Source: Chlorobium sp. (GTDB lineage Bacteria > Bacteroidota > Chlorobiia > Chlorobiales > Chlorobiaceae). Taken from it: a DNA stretch of 64,000 nt. This document shows, in pieces, positions 35,836-47,021 of this stretch. The notes beneath the pieces are model-generated. The model ran no database searches. It saw only the letters and a program-made list of their open reading frames with translations, and had not been told where the DNA came from. The translations under genes and the position numbers were made by a program. How positions within the stretch are numbered: position 1 is the first letter of the stretch; the number at the start of each line of letters is the position of its first letter. The stretch is from positions 248,001 through 312,000 of the forward strand of contig SZXV01000002.1 of the NCBI GenBank assembly GCA_005862225.1, given 5' to 3'.

Positions 35836-37113
35836 ATGAGAGCAAGAGTTTATCTCCTCCTGGTGCTGATTTTTTTTGTTACTGCTTCTCCGCCTCTGTT
35901 TGCCGAAGAGTCCCTGACGTGGGAGCAGTGTCTCCGAGAGACCAGAGAGGCGCATCCCGATCTTCGTGTTGCTTTGGCGCTTTTGCAGCAGGCTGAAGCT
36001 GACAAGCGTATCACTGCCGGATCGCGTCTTCCGCACCTCAGCCTGAGCGCCACTGTTCAGCAGGATGGCACGTCAGAAAAAGGGGGAGGCTCGTCCCTGG
36101 CACGATCGTATTCCCTTTCTGCCGATCAGCTTCTCTATGATGGCAAAAAAACATCGAGGCTGGTTGCCAGTAATACCGAGGCCATAAAGGCAGCACAATA
36201 CAATTACCGCGTGGTCTCTGCCGATGTTCGTTTTGCTCTCCGCTCTGCTTTTACTGAATTGCTTCAGGCTCAGGAGCTTCTGGGTCTTACGGGTGAAATT
36301 GCCGAAAGGCGCGAGAGGAATGTCCGTTTGATCAGTCTGCGCTATCAGGGCGGTCGCGAGCATATTGGTGCGCTTCGTCAGGCACAGGCAGATCTTGCAC
36401 AGGCGGAGTTTGAGGTTGCCCAGGCCGGACGTGCTGTAACGCTTGCGCAGGCCAGGCTTGCCTCAGCGCTTGGACGCGATCGGCATCAACCGATCAGGGT
36501 AATTGGTGCGTTCAGGGGCGGTGACTATCTCTCCGAAAAGCCGGATTTTCAACAACTGGCCAAAAACAATCCTCTCTTTCAGCAGCTCGATACCAGGAGC
36601 AACGCGGCGCGTTATGATCTTGATGCTGCCCGGAGTGCTTTTGCGCCGGAACTCTATCTTACTTCATCGGTTGGGAAAAGTTCTGTTGAGCGCTGGCCAT
36701 TTGATGCCGTAGACTGGAGTGCAGGGTTGAGGGTTTCAGTGCCGATTTATGAAGGTGGAAGTGGCAGGGCGAGGGTGTCGAAAGCTATGGCGGTTGTGAG
36801 TCAGCAGAGTGCCCAGGAGAATAGCGGCTATCTCAAAATTTTCGATACTCTCAAAGAGAGCTGGAAGAATTTTCTGGATGCCCGGGAGATGGTGGTTGTC
36901 AAGAAAAAATTTCTTGATGCGGCAGTTGAGCGATCTGCTATAGCCAACGCCCAATATTCGAATGGCCTCATTACCTTCAATGATTGGGTCATTATCGAAA
37001 ACAATCTTGTCACTGCAAAAAAAAGTTATCTCAATGCCGGGGCTGATCTGCTGATTGCCGAGGCTCAATGGATTCATGCAAAAGGAGGAGGGCTTGATGG
37101 TCAGCAGGAATAA
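35836..37113 (+). CDS. TolC-family outer membrane efflux protein
   Basis: This 425-residue protein has a signal peptide (about 1-24, ending near LFAEES) and two TolC/OEP repeats rich in coiled coil, such as LAQAEFEVAQAGRAVTLAQA and the later mirrored RSAIANAQYSNGLITFNDWV. It forms the outer-membrane channel of a tripartite exporter. The adaptor gene overlaps its 3' end and the MacB-like gene follows, so all three are one operon. The substrate is unknown; the neighbouring Nif11-type small proteins are candidates only by position. Confidence 0.9.
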   Translation: MRARVYLLLVLIFFVTASPPLFAEESLTWEQCLRETREAHPDLRVALALLQQAEADKRITAGSRLPHLSLSATVQQDGTSEKGGGSSLARSYSLSADQLLYDGKKTSRLVASNTEAIKAAQYNYRVVSADVRFALRSAFTELLQAQELLGLTGEIAERRERNVRLISLRYQGGREHIGALRQAQADLAQAEFEVAQAGRAVTLAQARLASALGRDRHQPIRVIGAFRGGDYLSEKPDFQQLAKNNPLFQQLDTRSNAARYDLDAARSAFAPELYLTSSVGKSSVERWPFDAVDWSAGLRVSVPIYEGGSGRARVSKAMAVVSQQSAQENSGYLKIFDTLKESWKNFLDAREMVVVKKKFLDAAVERSAIANAQYSNGLITFNDWVIIENNLVTAKKSYLNAGADLLIAEAQWIHAKGGGLDGQQE

Positions 37114-38065
37114 AGTTGTCTGGGCTGGTTTGGTTGCGCTCGTGGTGATTGGGGCGGTCGGGTTCTTTTTTTTCAGGGGAAGCCGGGTATCGGAGAAGAA
37201 ATTTGATGAAATCCATCCAACAAGGGGAGTCATCAGTTCGTCGGTGTCAACAACCGGAGCGGTCGAACCGCAAAACCGTGTTAAAATTCAGTCATCGGTG
37301 GGCGGGCGAATTGAGGAAATTCTGGTCGAAGAGGGGCAAATCGTCAAAAAAGGAGAGGTGCTTGCCATGCTCAGTTCGACCGAGCGGGCAGCGCTGCTTG
37401 ATGCCGCCAAATTGCAAGGAAAAAGTGAGCAGAATTACTGGCAGAAGGTGTACAAGGAGACAGCGGTTATGGCGCCGATGGAGGGACAGGTTATTGTTCG
37501 CAGTGTTGATCCCGGCCAGACGGTGACTGCAAGTGATTCGCTTTTTGTTTTGTCTGACCGCCTTATTGTCAAGGCTTACGTTGATGAAACCGATATCGGC
37601 AAGGTAAAGGCGGGGCAAAAGGCGGTGATTGGCCTTGATGCTTATCCCGACATCCGCGTTAACGGGGTTGTCGGACATATCTATTATGAGTCACATTTGC
37701 AGAATAATGTCAACATTTATAACGTCGATGTGATTCCTGAACGTATTCCTGATGTTTTTCGCTCAGGGATGAGTGCCAATATTCGGATTATTGTTGAGGA
37801 AAAAAGCAATGCCCTTCTGTTGCCGATCGGGGCCGTTCAGAGTAAGAATGGCAGAAGTGTGGTGCTTGAAAAAAGTGGCTCCACAAGTCTGACACAACGT
37901 TACAGAGCTGTGCATACCGGTTTGCAGGATGGCCGAAACATTGAAATTATTGATGGTCTTTCGGATAACTCCGTGGTGCTCCTCCCCGACACCACCTTTG
38001 TGCTGCCAACAAATAATGGTGGAACCAATCCATTTGCGCCGCAGCGAGGCAAAAAGAAACCATGA
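37097..38065 (+). CDS. Periplasmic adaptor (HlyD/RND-MFP family)
   Basis: This protein of about 322 residues has one N-terminal membrane anchor ([20 protein letters not shown]), a biotinyl-lipoyl-like hairpin ([20 protein letters not shown], then [20 protein letters not shown]) and beta-barrel/membrane-proximal domains. The coiled-coil hairpin is short. It bridges the MacB-type ATPase and the TolC-type channel. The ATG at 37097 is chosen for its AAAGGAGGAG ribosome binding site; it overlaps the end of the TolC-like gene by 17 nt. Confidence 0.9.
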   Translation: MVSRNKVVWAGLVALVVIGAVGFFFFRGSRVSEKKFDEIHPTRGVISSSVSTTGAVEPQNRVKIQSSVGGRIEEILVEEGQIVKKGEVLAMLSSTERAALLDAAKLQGKSEQNYWQKVYKETAVMAPMEGQVIVRSVDPGQTVTASDSLFVLSDRLIVKAYVDETDIGKVKAGQKAVIGLDAYPDIRVNGVVGHIYYESHLQNNVNIYNVDVIPERIPDVFRSGMSANIRIIVEEKSNALLLPIGAVQSKNGRSVVLEKSGSTSLTQRYRAVHTGLQDGRNIEIIDGLSDNSVVLLPDTTFVLPTNNGGTNPFAPQRGKKKP

Positions 38066-40035
38066 AAACCATGCTTGAACTTGTCGATGTTCACCGCACA
38101 TACCTGATCGGTGAAAGCACGGTGCAGGCTTTGCGTGGTGTGTCAATGAAAATAGAGCAGGGAGAGTTTGTTGCGATCATGGGAGCTTCCGGATCAGGGA
38201 AATCCTCTCTGCTCCAGATTCTTGGACTGCTCGATACTCCCGACAAGGGGGACTACCTGCTCTTTGGCCATAATGTCAATACTATGTCTGAAGATGAACA
38301 AGCAGGGCTTCGCAACAGTGTTGCCGGTTTTGTTTTTCAGCAGTTTCATTTGCTCAAGCGAATGAACATTGTCGATAATGTGCGTCTGCCGCATATCTAC
38401 AGCGGGGTCAAGGGCGATTTTCGCAAGGAGGCTGTAGAGCGACTGAGGCAGGTTGGGCTTGAAAAAAGAGTTGATCATACGCCAAACCAGCTTTCAGGTG
38501 GGGAGCAGCAGCGGGTCGCTATAGCAAGGGCACTGGTGCGTGATCCGCTGATTATTTTTGCTGATGAGCCAACCGGCAATCTTGATACAAAAAATTCAGC
38601 AGAGATCATGAAGATTCTCAAGGGACTTCATGAAGAGGGAAAAACCATCATTATGGTAACGCACGAAACCGAGATCGCCGCTTATGCCGGACGAGTGATT
38701 ACCATGAGGGACGGTCTCATCGTTTCTGATGAGCGCAAGATCGGCAGGGAACTTTCTGTGACTGTTGGAGCTGCACAGGAGTTTGAGCCGCATCTTGCCA
38801 AAACAGTTTCGTTATGGCGGGATGGTCGGTTTACCGGATTTATGCAGCAGGCTTTTCAGGCAATTCTTGCCAATAAAATGCGTTCTTTTCTTTCTGTTCT
38901 TGGCATTTTTGTTGGTGTCGCTTCGGTGATTGCCATGATGGCTCTGGGAGAGGGTGCCAAGGCGGCCATGCAGGAGCAACTGAAATCCATGGGTTCCAAC
39001 ATGCTCTCGATAAGGGGAGGATCGGCAAAGATCAGGGGGGCAGCCCAGGGCGCAGGTGCGGTGACTCGCTTTACCTTTACTGATGTTGATGATATTGCAG
39101 CGCTTCGTTCACTGGTGAAAAATGCCACAGGGGTAGTCAACGGAGGTGCCAGAATTGTCTATGGCAACAAAAACTGGAGTTCCAGTCTTAACGGGGTTGG
39201 ATTTGATTATGGTACCATGCGGGCTTCGGTGCCGTCCACAGGGAGGTGGTTTACCAGAGAAGAGATCCAGACTCGGGAAAAGGTTGCCATTATTGGTGTA
39301 ACAGTGGTCAAGGAGCTGTTTGGGGGCAGCAATCCACTCGGCAGAACAATCAAGATAAACCGGATTAATTTCAAGGTTATCGGGATTGCTCCTGCAAAAG
39401 GGTTTTCCGGCCCTCAGGATGAGGATGACGTGGTGATTATTCCGGTGACGACTGCCATGTATCGAGTGCTTGGCAAGGATTATCTGAGCGGAATTTTTGT
39501 TGAAGTCATTTCACCATCCCTTATTGGGCAGGCAAAAAGCGCGATCAGCGAGCAGATTTGTAAACGCCACCGGTTGAAAGCCAGTGACGATTCTTTCAAT
39601 ATCAGGGATATGACTGAAATTCAGCAGATGCTCAGCAGCACCACGCAGACGATGAGTCTTTTGCTTGGCTCTATTGCCGCAATCTCGCTTGTGGTCGGAG
39701 GCATCGGGATTATGAATATTATGCTGGTCTCAGTGACTGAGCGTACTCGGGAAATAGGTCTGCGCAAGGCTATCGGAGCAAGAAAAGGCGACATCATGCT
39801 TCAGTTTCTTGTCGAGTCGGTCGGGATGACGATCAGCGGAGGTGTTATCGGGGTACTGGCGGGTATAGGAATCTCTCTCATACTCTCATTTTTTGCTGGC
39901 TGGGCGGTAAAAACTTCACTCATATCGGTTGTTCTTGCAACACTCTTTTCTGCAATTATCGGTATTTTTTTCGGTCTATGGCCAGCCAGAAAGGCAGCGG
40001 CACTCAAGCCTGTCGAAGCCCTTCGTTATGAGTAG
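38062..40035 (+). CDS. macB: MacB-type ABC transporter, fused ATPase and permease
   Basis: The 657-residue protein starts with an ABC domain (about 1-235): Walker [14 protein letters not shown], signature [15 protein letters not shown], Walker [14 protein letters not shown] MacB_PCD periplasmic domain follows between a first membrane helix near 275 and three C-terminal FtsX helices (about 530-650) with the conserved [20 protein letters not shown] loop. MacB uses ATP to drive periplasmic substrates out through TolC. Its ATG overlaps the adaptor stop by 4 nt. Confidence 0.92.
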   Translation: MKTMLELVDVHRTYLIGESTVQALRGVSMKIEQGEFVAIMGASGSGKSSLLQILGLLDTPDKGDYLLFGHNVNTMSEDEQAGLRNSVAGFVFQQFHLLKRMNIVDNVRLPHIYSGVKGDFRKEAVERLRQVGLEKRVDHTPNQLSGGEQQRVAIARALVRDPLIIFADEPTGNLDTKNSAEIMKILKGLHEEGKTIIMVTHETEIAAYAGRVITMRDGLIVSDERKIGRELSVTVGAAQEFEPHLAKTVSLWRDGRFTGFMQQAFQAILANKMRSFLSVLGIFVGVASVIAMMALGEGAKAAMQEQLKSMGSNMLSIRGGSAKIRGAAQGAGAVTRFTFTDVDDIAALRSLVKNATGVVNGGARIVYGNKNWSSSLNGVGFDYGTMRASVPSTGRWFTREEIQTREKVAIIGVTVVKELFGGSNPLGRTIKINRINFKVIGIAPAKGFSGPQDEDDVVIIPVTTAMYRVLGKDYLSGIFVEVISPSLIGQAKSAISEQICKRHRLKASDDSFNIRDMTEIQQMLSSTTQTMSLLLGSIAAISLVVGGIGIMNIMLVSVTERTREIGLRKAIGARKGDIMLQFLVESVGMTISGGVIGVLAGIGISLILSFFAGWAVKTSLISVVLATLFSAIIGIFFGLWPARKAAALKPVEALRYE

Positions 40036-40054
40036 GTCGAAGAGTAATAAATAA

Positions 40055-40086
40055 AACACCCCGCATGAAAAGATGTGCGGGGTGTA
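40055..40086. terminator. Terminator between macB and sucC
   Basis: The inverted repeat CACCCCGCA/TGCGGGGTG with a 10-nt loop lies between two convergent genes. It is preceded by an A-rich run, so it reads as a terminator for sucC on the minus strand as well as a stop for macB. Confidence 0.65.
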
Positions 40087-40115
40087 ATGTTTGTGCTATG
40101 CCATTGAGTTTTGTC

Positions 40116-41291
40116 TCAGGAAGCAAGCGCTTCATGCACTTTCTGGGCTGCATCGCGCAGTCCGGTAGCCGCAATAAGGTTTAATCCTGATTCATCAAGC
40201 ATTTTCTGGGCCATGGGAGCATTGGTTCCTTCAAGACGGACAATGACTGGCAAATTAAGGCCTATCTTTTTTGCTGCTTCGATAATGCCTGCTGCGACAC
40301 GGTCGCAACGGACAATGCCTCCAAAAATGTTCACAAGAATGGCTTTGACATTTTTGTCGCTCAAAATGATTTTAAACCCTTCTTCTACTGTTTGGGGACT
40401 GGCTGTACCGCCGACGTCAAGAAAGTTTGCAGGTTTTCCACCAGCAAGCTGGATCATGTCCATGGTGCCCATAGCCAGGCCAGCGCCGTTGACCATACAC
40501 CCGACATTACCGTCAAGGCGGACATAGTTAAGGTTGGATTTTGACGCTTCAACTTCCAATGGATCCTCTTCGTTGGTATCCCGAAGTTCAAGAAACTTAT
40601 GATGGCGGAAGAGTGCGTTGTCGTCGAAATTGATCTTGGCGTCAAGTGCCAGCACTTTTCCCTCTTTGGTGACTACCAGCGGATTGATTTCTGCGATGGC
40701 AGCATCAATTGATATATAGGTGTTGTACAGTGCGGTTATGAAGTGAACGGCGTTGCGGAACTGTTCTCCATGAAGTCCAAGAAAGAACGCCGCTTCGCGT
40801 GCCTGAAAACCCTGTATGCCAAAGAGAGGATCAATCTGGATTTTCAGAAGTCTCTCAGGGGTCTCTTCAGCAACTTTTTCAATCTCCATTCCACCCTCGG
40901 TTGAAACCATCAGAACATTTTTTGAGGTTGACCGGTCCAGGGTGACACCGACATAAAACTCTTTTTCAATATTCATCCCCTCTTCGATGAGCAGTCTTCC
41001 GATCTCTTTGCCTTCGGGGCCAGTCTGGTGGGTAACCAGCGTTAAACCGATTAATTGCTGAGCGATATCGAAAGCCTCTTGAGGTGATTTGGCGAGTTTC
41101 ACGCCTCCTGCTTTTCCTCTCCCGCCAGCATGAATCTGTGCTTTAACAACAACAACCGGACAACAGAGCTCGTCAAAGAGCTCCTTAGCTGCTTGTTTTG
41201 CCTCTTCAGGTGAATAAGCCACAATGCCTTTTGGCACGGCAACCCCGAATTTCCTCAGGATATCCTTGCCTTGATATTCATGAATGTTCAT
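40116..41291 (-). CDS. sucC: Succinyl-CoA synthetase, beta subunit
   Basis: This 391-residue protein has an ATP-grasp domain ([40 protein letters not shown]) and a C-terminal CoA-ligase domain ([33 protein letters not shown]). It makes succinyl-CoA from succinate, a step of the reductive TCA cycle used by green sulfur bacteria. ATG 41291 is the family start; a longer frame to 41336 is unconserved. sucD is not adjacent. Upstream (41292-41570) no gene is seen. Confidence 0.95.
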   Translation of the reverse strand: MNIHEYQGKDILRKFGVAVPKGIVAYSPEEAKQAAKELFDELCCPVVVVKAQIHAGGRGKAGGVKLAKSPQEAFDIAQQLIGLTLVTHQTGPEGKEIGRLLIEEGMNIEKEFYVGVTLDRSTSKNVLMVSTEGGMEIEKVAEETPERLLKIQIDPLFGIQGFQAREAAFFLGLHGEQFRNAVHFITALYNTYISIDAAIAEINPLVVTKEGKVLALDAKINFDDNALFRHHKFLELRDTNEEDPLEVEASKSNLNYVRLDGNVGCMVNGAGLAMGTMDMIQLAGGKPANFLDVGGTASPQTVEEGFKIILSDKNVKAILVNIFGGIVRCDRVAAGIIEAAKKIGLNLPVIVRLEGTNAPMAQKMLDESGLNLIAATGLRDAAQKVHEALAS

Positions 41292-41570
41292 TGTTATGGG
41301 TCTTGGGTTACTGACAATATTTGCACATAATACCATGCCGAATCAACACGGACGATGAAGAGTGAATAGTATAATGAAAATTACGATTACGGTAAAACTT
41401 CCAGCCGTCATTTCAACAATAAATTCAAGGTTTATTATAAAAGTCCGGTGTATGAGCAAAGGAGAGGAACAAGAAATGTCCACTTCTTGATTCTTTGGGT
41501 CAATTCTTGTTGTGTCAGGTGTAGCTTTGTCCGACAGTGGTGTCGCTTCAGCGATCGGTCTCCTAAAGTG

Positions 41571-42734
41571 TTACAATGCAGATTTCCTTTCTGTTGCGGT
41601 GCCACCTAAGGCTTTATTATTCAATGATTTATTCATCTCATAATATTCTGTCAACCAGGAGAGGCTGTTCACATAATAGTCATCAGGAGTGTTATAATAA
41701 AATATTTCACCTTTTTGCCTGATACAGTTTCTCAGGCGTTGCAGTATTGCCGGGGCGATTGAGGAGCCTGCGGTTTCTGTTGCGGCATAAATGGCGCTAT
41801 AGAAAAGAGCGTTTTCATGTGTTCTGCCGTTTGTAAAGAGAGAGAAAAAATTAATAAAATCGTTGTGGTATTCTTTTTCAAAAGAGGCTGAAAATAAACG
41901 CAGAACGCCGAGGGCACGTTGGTCGCCATAGAGGTAATAATCAGCGGCGATTCGCAGGGGAACGCGTACTGCATCCCAGCCGTAAATCACGGGTTTTCCT
42001 GGCAGATCCCTGATTTTTCCCGTTTGGTCAAGAGCAATCCAGTCTGGCACAAGAGATCCTTCTTTCAGCTCTCCTGGTGGCGAAAGAAGACGTATGAGCA
42101 GATCATAGGTGGTGTCGGCAAGCTCCAGCCATCGTTTATCACCGGTGACCTCATAAAAGAGTTTGAAATGTGAAGGCGCATAGTAAGAGAGGTTCTGGGC
42201 GACAAGCTCCTCTTTTCCCGGCTCCTTTTTTGGCCATGGCAAAAAATAAAGTTTTCCATTGATGACCATTGTCTCTTGGTCGAGAACGCTTTGGAGTACC
42301 TCGCTTGCAAGTTGAAGATATCGGGCGTCATGCCATTTCCGATAGGCAAGTATAAGACTGTATGCGTAATCAATATCAGCATCCGATGCTGCGGTAGTAT
42401 CGCTCACCGTTCCATGTTCAAAATGCCATGCCAAAAGTCGGTCGCCATGTGATGCTTTACGGGAAAGCACGGTTTCGGTCCATGACAGGCATTTGTCAAA
42501 GGTAATTTGGTCATTCATGAGTACCGCCCGGAGCATCCCGTATGCTTGCCCTTCCGAGACGGTATCATTGTGATTTTGAGGACGGATGACTCTTCCGTCA
42601 CGAATGAAGGTATTCTTGTAATGTGTCCAGGAGCCCAGCACAATTTTTTCAGGATTTGTTGGTGCAGAAGGTAAACAACTGGACATCACGAGAGGCAGAA
42701 CTGCAAGAAGCAAGAAATGAAAAAACGTCTTCAT
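41571..42734 (-). CDS. Glycoside hydrolase family 8 lipoprotein (BcsZ-like endoglucanase)
   Basis: This 387-residue protein has a lipoprotein signal (lipobox MSSC at about 17-20) and an (alpha/alpha)6 GH8 domain. The catalytic acid motif is in DTVSEGQAYGMLRAVL and the ASDADIDYAYSLILAYRKW motif provides the base. Family members such as BcsZ trim nascent beta-1,4-glucan in cellulose export. It is the last gene of a three-gene operon and overlaps the glycosyltransferase by 4 nt. The product polymer may be cellulose or another beta-glucan. Confidence 0.88.
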   Translation of the reverse strand: MKTFFHFLLLAVLPLVMSSCLPSAPTNPEKIVLGSWTHYKNTFIRDGRVIRPQNHNDTVSEGQAYGMLRAVLMNDQITFDKCLSWTETVLSRKASHGDRLLAWHFEHGTVSDTTAASDADIDYAYSLILAYRKWHDARYLQLASEVLQSVLDQETMVINGKLYFLPWPKKEPGKEELVAQNLSYYAPSHFKLFYEVTGDKRWLELADTTYDLLIRLLSPPGELKEGSLVPDWIALDQTGKIRDLPGKPVIYGWDAVRVPLRIAADYYLYGDQRALGVLRLFSASFEKEYHNDFINFFSLFTNGRTHENALFYSAIYAATETAGSSIAPAILQRLRNCIRQKGEIFYYNTPDDYYVNSLSWLTEYYEMNKSLNNKALGGTATERKSAL

Positions 42735-44236
42735 TTTTTGTTGAAATAAAATATCCCGCTGAACAGAAAAGTATGGACTAATGTCCAGAACACATCCACC
42801 ATAAGCAAAATATCAGGTTCAGAAGTGAGTCGGTACAGCCCCCATATCAGTGCTAAAACATTAACTCCCAATAAAAGAAGCTGTGACCAGAGTTGTCTGA
42901 AGGGAACGCTGGTTGAGCCCCCCTTTGGAGTGACCTGAAACCCTCTTTTAACATTCAGTATTCCAAGCAGTGCGGCTCTGATAAGTATCGGCATCGTCAA
43001 CATGTTCAGCATCTGCACCTTGAACATATTGAACGAGGTATACTTCTTTTTCCCCATACTTGAATAAAAAACAAGCATGGAAAGCACAATGAATGGAAGC
43101 CACGTCAGAATAATAAACAGTGGATCCATAACAAACGAGTGCATATTGAAAAAGATATATATGATCGGTCCGGCAACCATAAAAAAATAGGCCCAACCGA
43201 TAAAATACCAGGTTGTTGCTAAAGCATATTCAATCCACTGAATTGGTGTCAGTGCCTTCATATCATGAAAAAACAGCTCCAGCACTTTTCGAAACAGCCC
43301 GATACTGCCCATCGCCCATCGATTCTGCTGCTTGAAGTATGATTCAAGGTCTTCGGGAGCCATCCCGAATGTGTAAGCCTTGTTAAAGTACATGGATTTC
43401 CAGTGCTTTCGGTGCATTTTTATGGATGTCGCAAGATCCTCAGTGACGCTGTCTTCAGCAAATCCACCAACATCTTCAAGGGCAGCACGACGAAACACGA
43501 CATTGGTTCCGCAGCAGAACATTGCGCCGTGCATTGATTTTCCCTGGCAAACATATTCAAAAAATACAGCCTGCTGTGCTTGTGAGGCCATTGCCACCGG
43601 GCTGACATCACCATTGGAATAAAACTGCTGAGTCTGTACAAAGGCAAGCTGATCGTCAGCTTCAAGAAAGGGAATAATTTTTTTTAAAAACAACGGCATC
43701 GGGTTCTGGTCGGCATCAAAAACCGCGATATATTTTGACGTCAGGATCTTCAAAACTTCGTTAATCAGCCCAGCCTTTGCTCCGCGATTGTTGTCGCGGG
43801 TAAAAAGTTCAACACCCAGTGCAGCGGAAAGATCCCTTGACTCCTGCTTGAAAGTTTCGATTGAGGAGTCATCCAGCAGGTAGACCTTTTTGTTGTCATA
43901 CTCAATGCTTTTGCATGTGAGCAACGTATTCTCAACAACTTTTTTCGGTTCATGCCGTGCGGGTATAAGGATGGAGACGGATGCGTCTTCACCAGGCTCT
44001 TTGCGTCGAGGGTCCTCCCGATGCATATTATCGCTGACAATGCTCAGGAAAAAAAAGAAACAGTGTAGCAGAATAAACGTCTCTGCCATAAAATACAAGA
44101 CACTGAATACTGTCTCTAATGGAGTCAAATGTGCTTGCCAGAAAAAATATGCTCTAAAAATAACATAGAAGACGATTGCTATGAGAAGCAATGCCATCGG
44201 GAGAAAAAGAATCCAGGATTTATTCTTATCTCGCAT
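42731..44236 (-). CDS. Cellulose synthase-like family 2 glycosyltransferase
   Basis: This 501-residue membrane protein has two N-terminal membrane helices, a GT2 domain and several C-terminal helices. Catalytic motifs are present: YLLDDSS, FDADQNPMP (DxD), SVTEDLATSIKMH (TED) and QQNRWAMG (QxxRW), the processive-synthase set. It is shorter than BcsA and lacks a C-terminal PilZ domain, so direct control by cyclic di-GMP is not evident. It probably polymerises and extrudes a beta-linked glucan. It lies between the TPR-barrel gene and the GH8 gene. Confidence 0.88.
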   Translation of the reverse strand: MRDKNKSWILFLPMALLLIAIVFYVIFRAYFFWQAHLTPLETVFSVLYFMAETFILLHCFFFFLSIVSDNMHREDPRRKEPGEDASVSILIPARHEPKKVVENTLLTCKSIEYDNKKVYLLDDSSIETFKQESRDLSAALGVELFTRDNNRGAKAGLINEVLKILTSKYIAVFDADQNPMPLFLKKIIPFLEADDQLAFVQTQQFYSNGDVSPVAMASQAQQAVFFEYVCQGKSMHGAMFCCGTNVVFRRAALEDVGGFAEDSVTEDLATSIKMHRKHWKSMYFNKAYTFGMAPEDLESYFKQQNRWAMGSIGLFRKVLELFFHDMKALTPIQWIEYALATTWYFIGWAYFFMVAGPIIYIFFNMHSFVMDPLFIILTWLPFIVLSMLVFYSSMGKKKYTSFNMFKVQMLNMLTMPILIRAALLGILNVKRGFQVTPKGGSTSVPFRQLWSQLLLLGVNVLALIWGLYRLTSEPDILLMVDVFWTLVHTFLFSGIFYFNKK

Positions 44237-44264
44237 TTTTAAGATTGAGCTAAGTCAATTTCAC

Positions 44265-46487
44265 TTAAAAAAACCATTGAATGTCAGCTTTCAGAAGTTT
44301 GTTCTGATAAAAATATTTTGTTGCCCAGACATACTGGCATTCAATTAAAGTGGAAAACCTGGCATTCCAGTCACTATTTAACCCGGCATGAATGGTGTGG
44401 GCTATATTGCCATCGGGTTCAAGAGATATTTTATAAGTCGTTGAATAATAAATATCATTTGTTCCAGGAGTACGCTCTTCATTGAGGTAATGACGCCATT
44501 CGAGTCCTAAAGAATGGGTTGTGAAGGAAGAGGGTGTCCAATAGTAAGTCTCGGGTTCACTTTCGCTAAACGAATAATTCTGCAAACGGTATGAAAGGTT
44601 CAGGAGTTCGGATGTATTAAGTAAATGAGCAGTAACATCAACGCCAACCGTTTTGCTGTTTCTGTTATCAGAATAATTTGCTGAATTATAATCAATTCCT
44701 GCGTTCCATAAGCGATAGCCGTCGTAAACAACTCGCCCCTGCAATCTGTTTCGGTTAAGTTTGTTCTGAAATGTATCAAAATTATCATTCACATCTTCAT
44801 GGTGGAATGAAAGTGCGAGATGAACATTATCTACAGGCAGGCTCTCAGCTTCAATGAAACCGGTATTACTGTTATTGCCAGAAGTTTGATGAAATCCATA
44901 AGCAGACCGCAATGAAATATCCGGGAGGTTGGTGTATGCAATACCAGTTGTAATACTTTTCTGGGTGACAGAGTTTTCTTCAAAATCATAAGATTTATTG
45001 TCAATAGCGAGATAAGCTGATAGATTATTCTGCAGCGGAGTAGAAAGTGACGTATAAACATCTGTATAGGTGACGTTGATCTTATTCCAGTCACTTTTGA
45101 CACTGGAGTATTCTGTCCCACTTCGGAGAAGTCTCATCGAAGCATTAATCTCTGCTTTTTCTTTTCCTACTATTGCTGACCGCAAATCAGGTATTGTTGC
45201 AAGCAACGAATCATAGGTTTGTGAGGCATTTTTCCACTGGCCGAATTGCATGTAGAGTTGTCCAAGATCCGACAAAGCGTCTGGTTGATCTGGTTCATAC
45301 GTTAGCCATGTCTTGTATGCCTTGACTGCCGAACGAGATGCGTTATGATAATAAGCGGTTTTAGCATCGGCTTCCGCCTTGAGCGCCTGGTCCTGAGGGT
45401 TTTTCCGCAGGGCCTCCTGATAAACGGCAAGAGCTCTGTCATACTCGTTTATCCATCCAAGCACTCTGGCCTTTTCTCTGGCATTGTTACTGGCTGATTC
45501 CCCTGATGCAATAAGCTTGTCATAAAATGCAAGAGAGGTCGGATAATCTTTCTGCCAGCTTGAAACCCTTGCAATCATCAACATCGCAGACTTGTTGTCA
45601 GGAAAGCGCTGGAGGGTCTCATTGCTGATTTTAAGAGCGGCGGCGTAATTTTTTTTTGCCACCTCTACATCAGCAAGCTTGTTGTAAAAAAGCGGATTAT
45701 CCGGATTTTTGGCGATCAGTTCCCGATAAAGGGCTGAAGCCCTTTCATACCTGTTAAGGGCAAAAGAGAGATCGGCAGTTGCCTGAAGAACATCATTATC
45801 ATCGGGATAGAGTAATACAAGAGTATTGATCTGCTCTTCTGCGGCATCATTTTCTTTCATAGCGATAAGCGTATGAGCAAAATTGATAATCTGCCGCTTC
45901 TGCAATACGCCTTTTTTTGCAAGGGGACGGTAATTCAACAAAGCGCTTGCATACTGTTTATCCCAGTAAAGCACATCAGCATATTCACCCATGATGACGT
46001 CCGGGGAAATACCCAGGCCACTATTAATGCCCGACTTGATTGCTCTGGCGTACAGTTGCAGGGAATAAGCAAAGTTTCCGGTCCAGGAATAGGCTCTTGC
46101 CGCCCCTATAGCTAAAAAAGTATCATTCGGATGAAGCAAGAGTAACTTGCTATATAACGGAAGGGACTTTTTGGCATGTCCTGCCCCTTCAAACGCCCAA
46201 ACAGCTTTCCTCAGTATCTCTTCATCATCAGGATGCGATACCAAAAGTTTGTCGGCCACCTCTTCAGCATTCTGGTACTGACCTGCTTCCAGGCAAGAAG
46301 TAACAAGTTTCAGGGTGCCTTGATGGTCAAGAGTTCCAGCCCTGAATGATTCCATTGAAATCATTACAGGCTTGATCTCTTCAGCAACGATATCCGAATT
46401 TTTTGTGACGGCATGGCACGGTAAAGTCACCAACTCAATGCCTATGCTGATAAGCACTATAAAAGTAAAACTAATACTTGATTTCAT
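44265..46487 (-). CDS. TPR and beta-barrel polysaccharide export protein (BcsC-like)
   Basis: This 740-residue protein has a signal peptide (about 1-27), about 400 residues of tetratricopeptide repeats (PLYSKLLLLHPNDTFLAIGA, ALYRELIAKNPDNPLFYNKL) and a C-terminal strand-rich barrel of about 290 residues. The final residue is Phe (ADIQWFF), as expected for outer-membrane assembly. The layout matches BcsC/PgaA-type porins that pass polysaccharide across periplasm and outer membrane. It is shorter than BcsC of enterobacteria. First gene of the operon; the GT2 gene follows 28 nt later. Confidence 0.82.
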   Translation of the reverse strand: MKSSISFTFIVLISIGIELVTLPCHAVTKNSDIVAEEIKPVMISMESFRAGTLDHQGTLKLVTSCLEAGQYQNAEEVADKLLVSHPDDEEILRKAVWAFEGAGHAKKSLPLYSKLLLLHPNDTFLAIGAARAYSWTGNFAYSLQLYARAIKSGINSGLGISPDVIMGEYADVLYWDKQYASALLNYRPLAKKGVLQKRQIINFAHTLIAMKENDAAEEQINTLVLLYPDDNDVLQATADLSFALNRYERASALYRELIAKNPDNPLFYNKLADVEVAKKNYAAALKISNETLQRFPDNKSAMLMIARVSSWQKDYPTSLAFYDKLIASGESASNNAREKARVLGWINEYDRALAVYQEALRKNPQDQALKAEADAKTAYYHNASRSAVKAYKTWLTYEPDQPDALSDLGQLYMQFGQWKNASQTYDSLLATIPDLRSAIVGKEKAEINASMRLLRSGTEYSSVKSDWNKINVTYTDVYTSLSTPLQNNLSAYLAIDNKSYDFEENSVTQKSITTGIAYTNLPDISLRSAYGFHQTSGNNSNTGFIEAESLPVDNVHLALSFHHEDVNDNFDTFQNKLNRNRLQGRVVYDGYRLWNAGIDYNSANYSDNRNSKTVGVDVTAHLLNTSELLNLSYRLQNYSFSESEPETYYWTPSSFTTHSLGLEWRHYLNEERTPGTNDIYYSTTYKISLEPDGNIAHTIHAGLNSDWNARFSTLIECQYVWATKYFYQNKLLKADIQWFF

Positions 46488-47021
46488 GATTTCGGCAGAA
46501 TTATGCGGGAGGAAAACCGAAGTTACTGCGCTAAAAAAAAATTCAGTCCGGCTTTTTACAGTGTAAATATGGCTTTTTCTGGTAGCTATTGCATGCAGTG
46601 CAACGAATCAAGCTACGCTATATTTTATACCACAATAATACACTCGATTTTGGCGCCATACATTTTACTTATAAATGGGCGCTAACTCAACAGAGCGATT
46701 ATAATTATATAACCATTCACCAAATATAACTGAACTAACCCGGCCAGTGAGTTCTGAAGTTTCGCACAAGTAACAGATTATACCAAATCTTTCTTTATTT
46801 CATCTCTTTACAGAAAACCATTACCTGTAAAACAAAATTTATTCAAGTATATTTAAAACTTGGAAATAAACAAAATCCCAGTCGTCACAAAGTTCCTGTG
46901 TGTGCGACGGAAATGTGTGTTTGATTTCTCGTGGATTTTTTCCCTCAGAACTTTTTCCGGTGATTGCAGACAGGTGAGGACGAACGCCTCCTTTGCATGG
47001 CGTTCGCCAATACGCTCGCTT
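46488..47021. other. Intergenic region between the polysaccharide operon and dapF
   Basis: No gene is credible in this 534-nt AT-rich stretch; the short open frames lack conserved sequence. It should contain the promoter of the polysaccharide operon. A hairpin CGAACGCC/GGCGTTCG (46981-47006) lies 16 nt past the dapF stop and may end that transcript. Confidence 0.5.
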
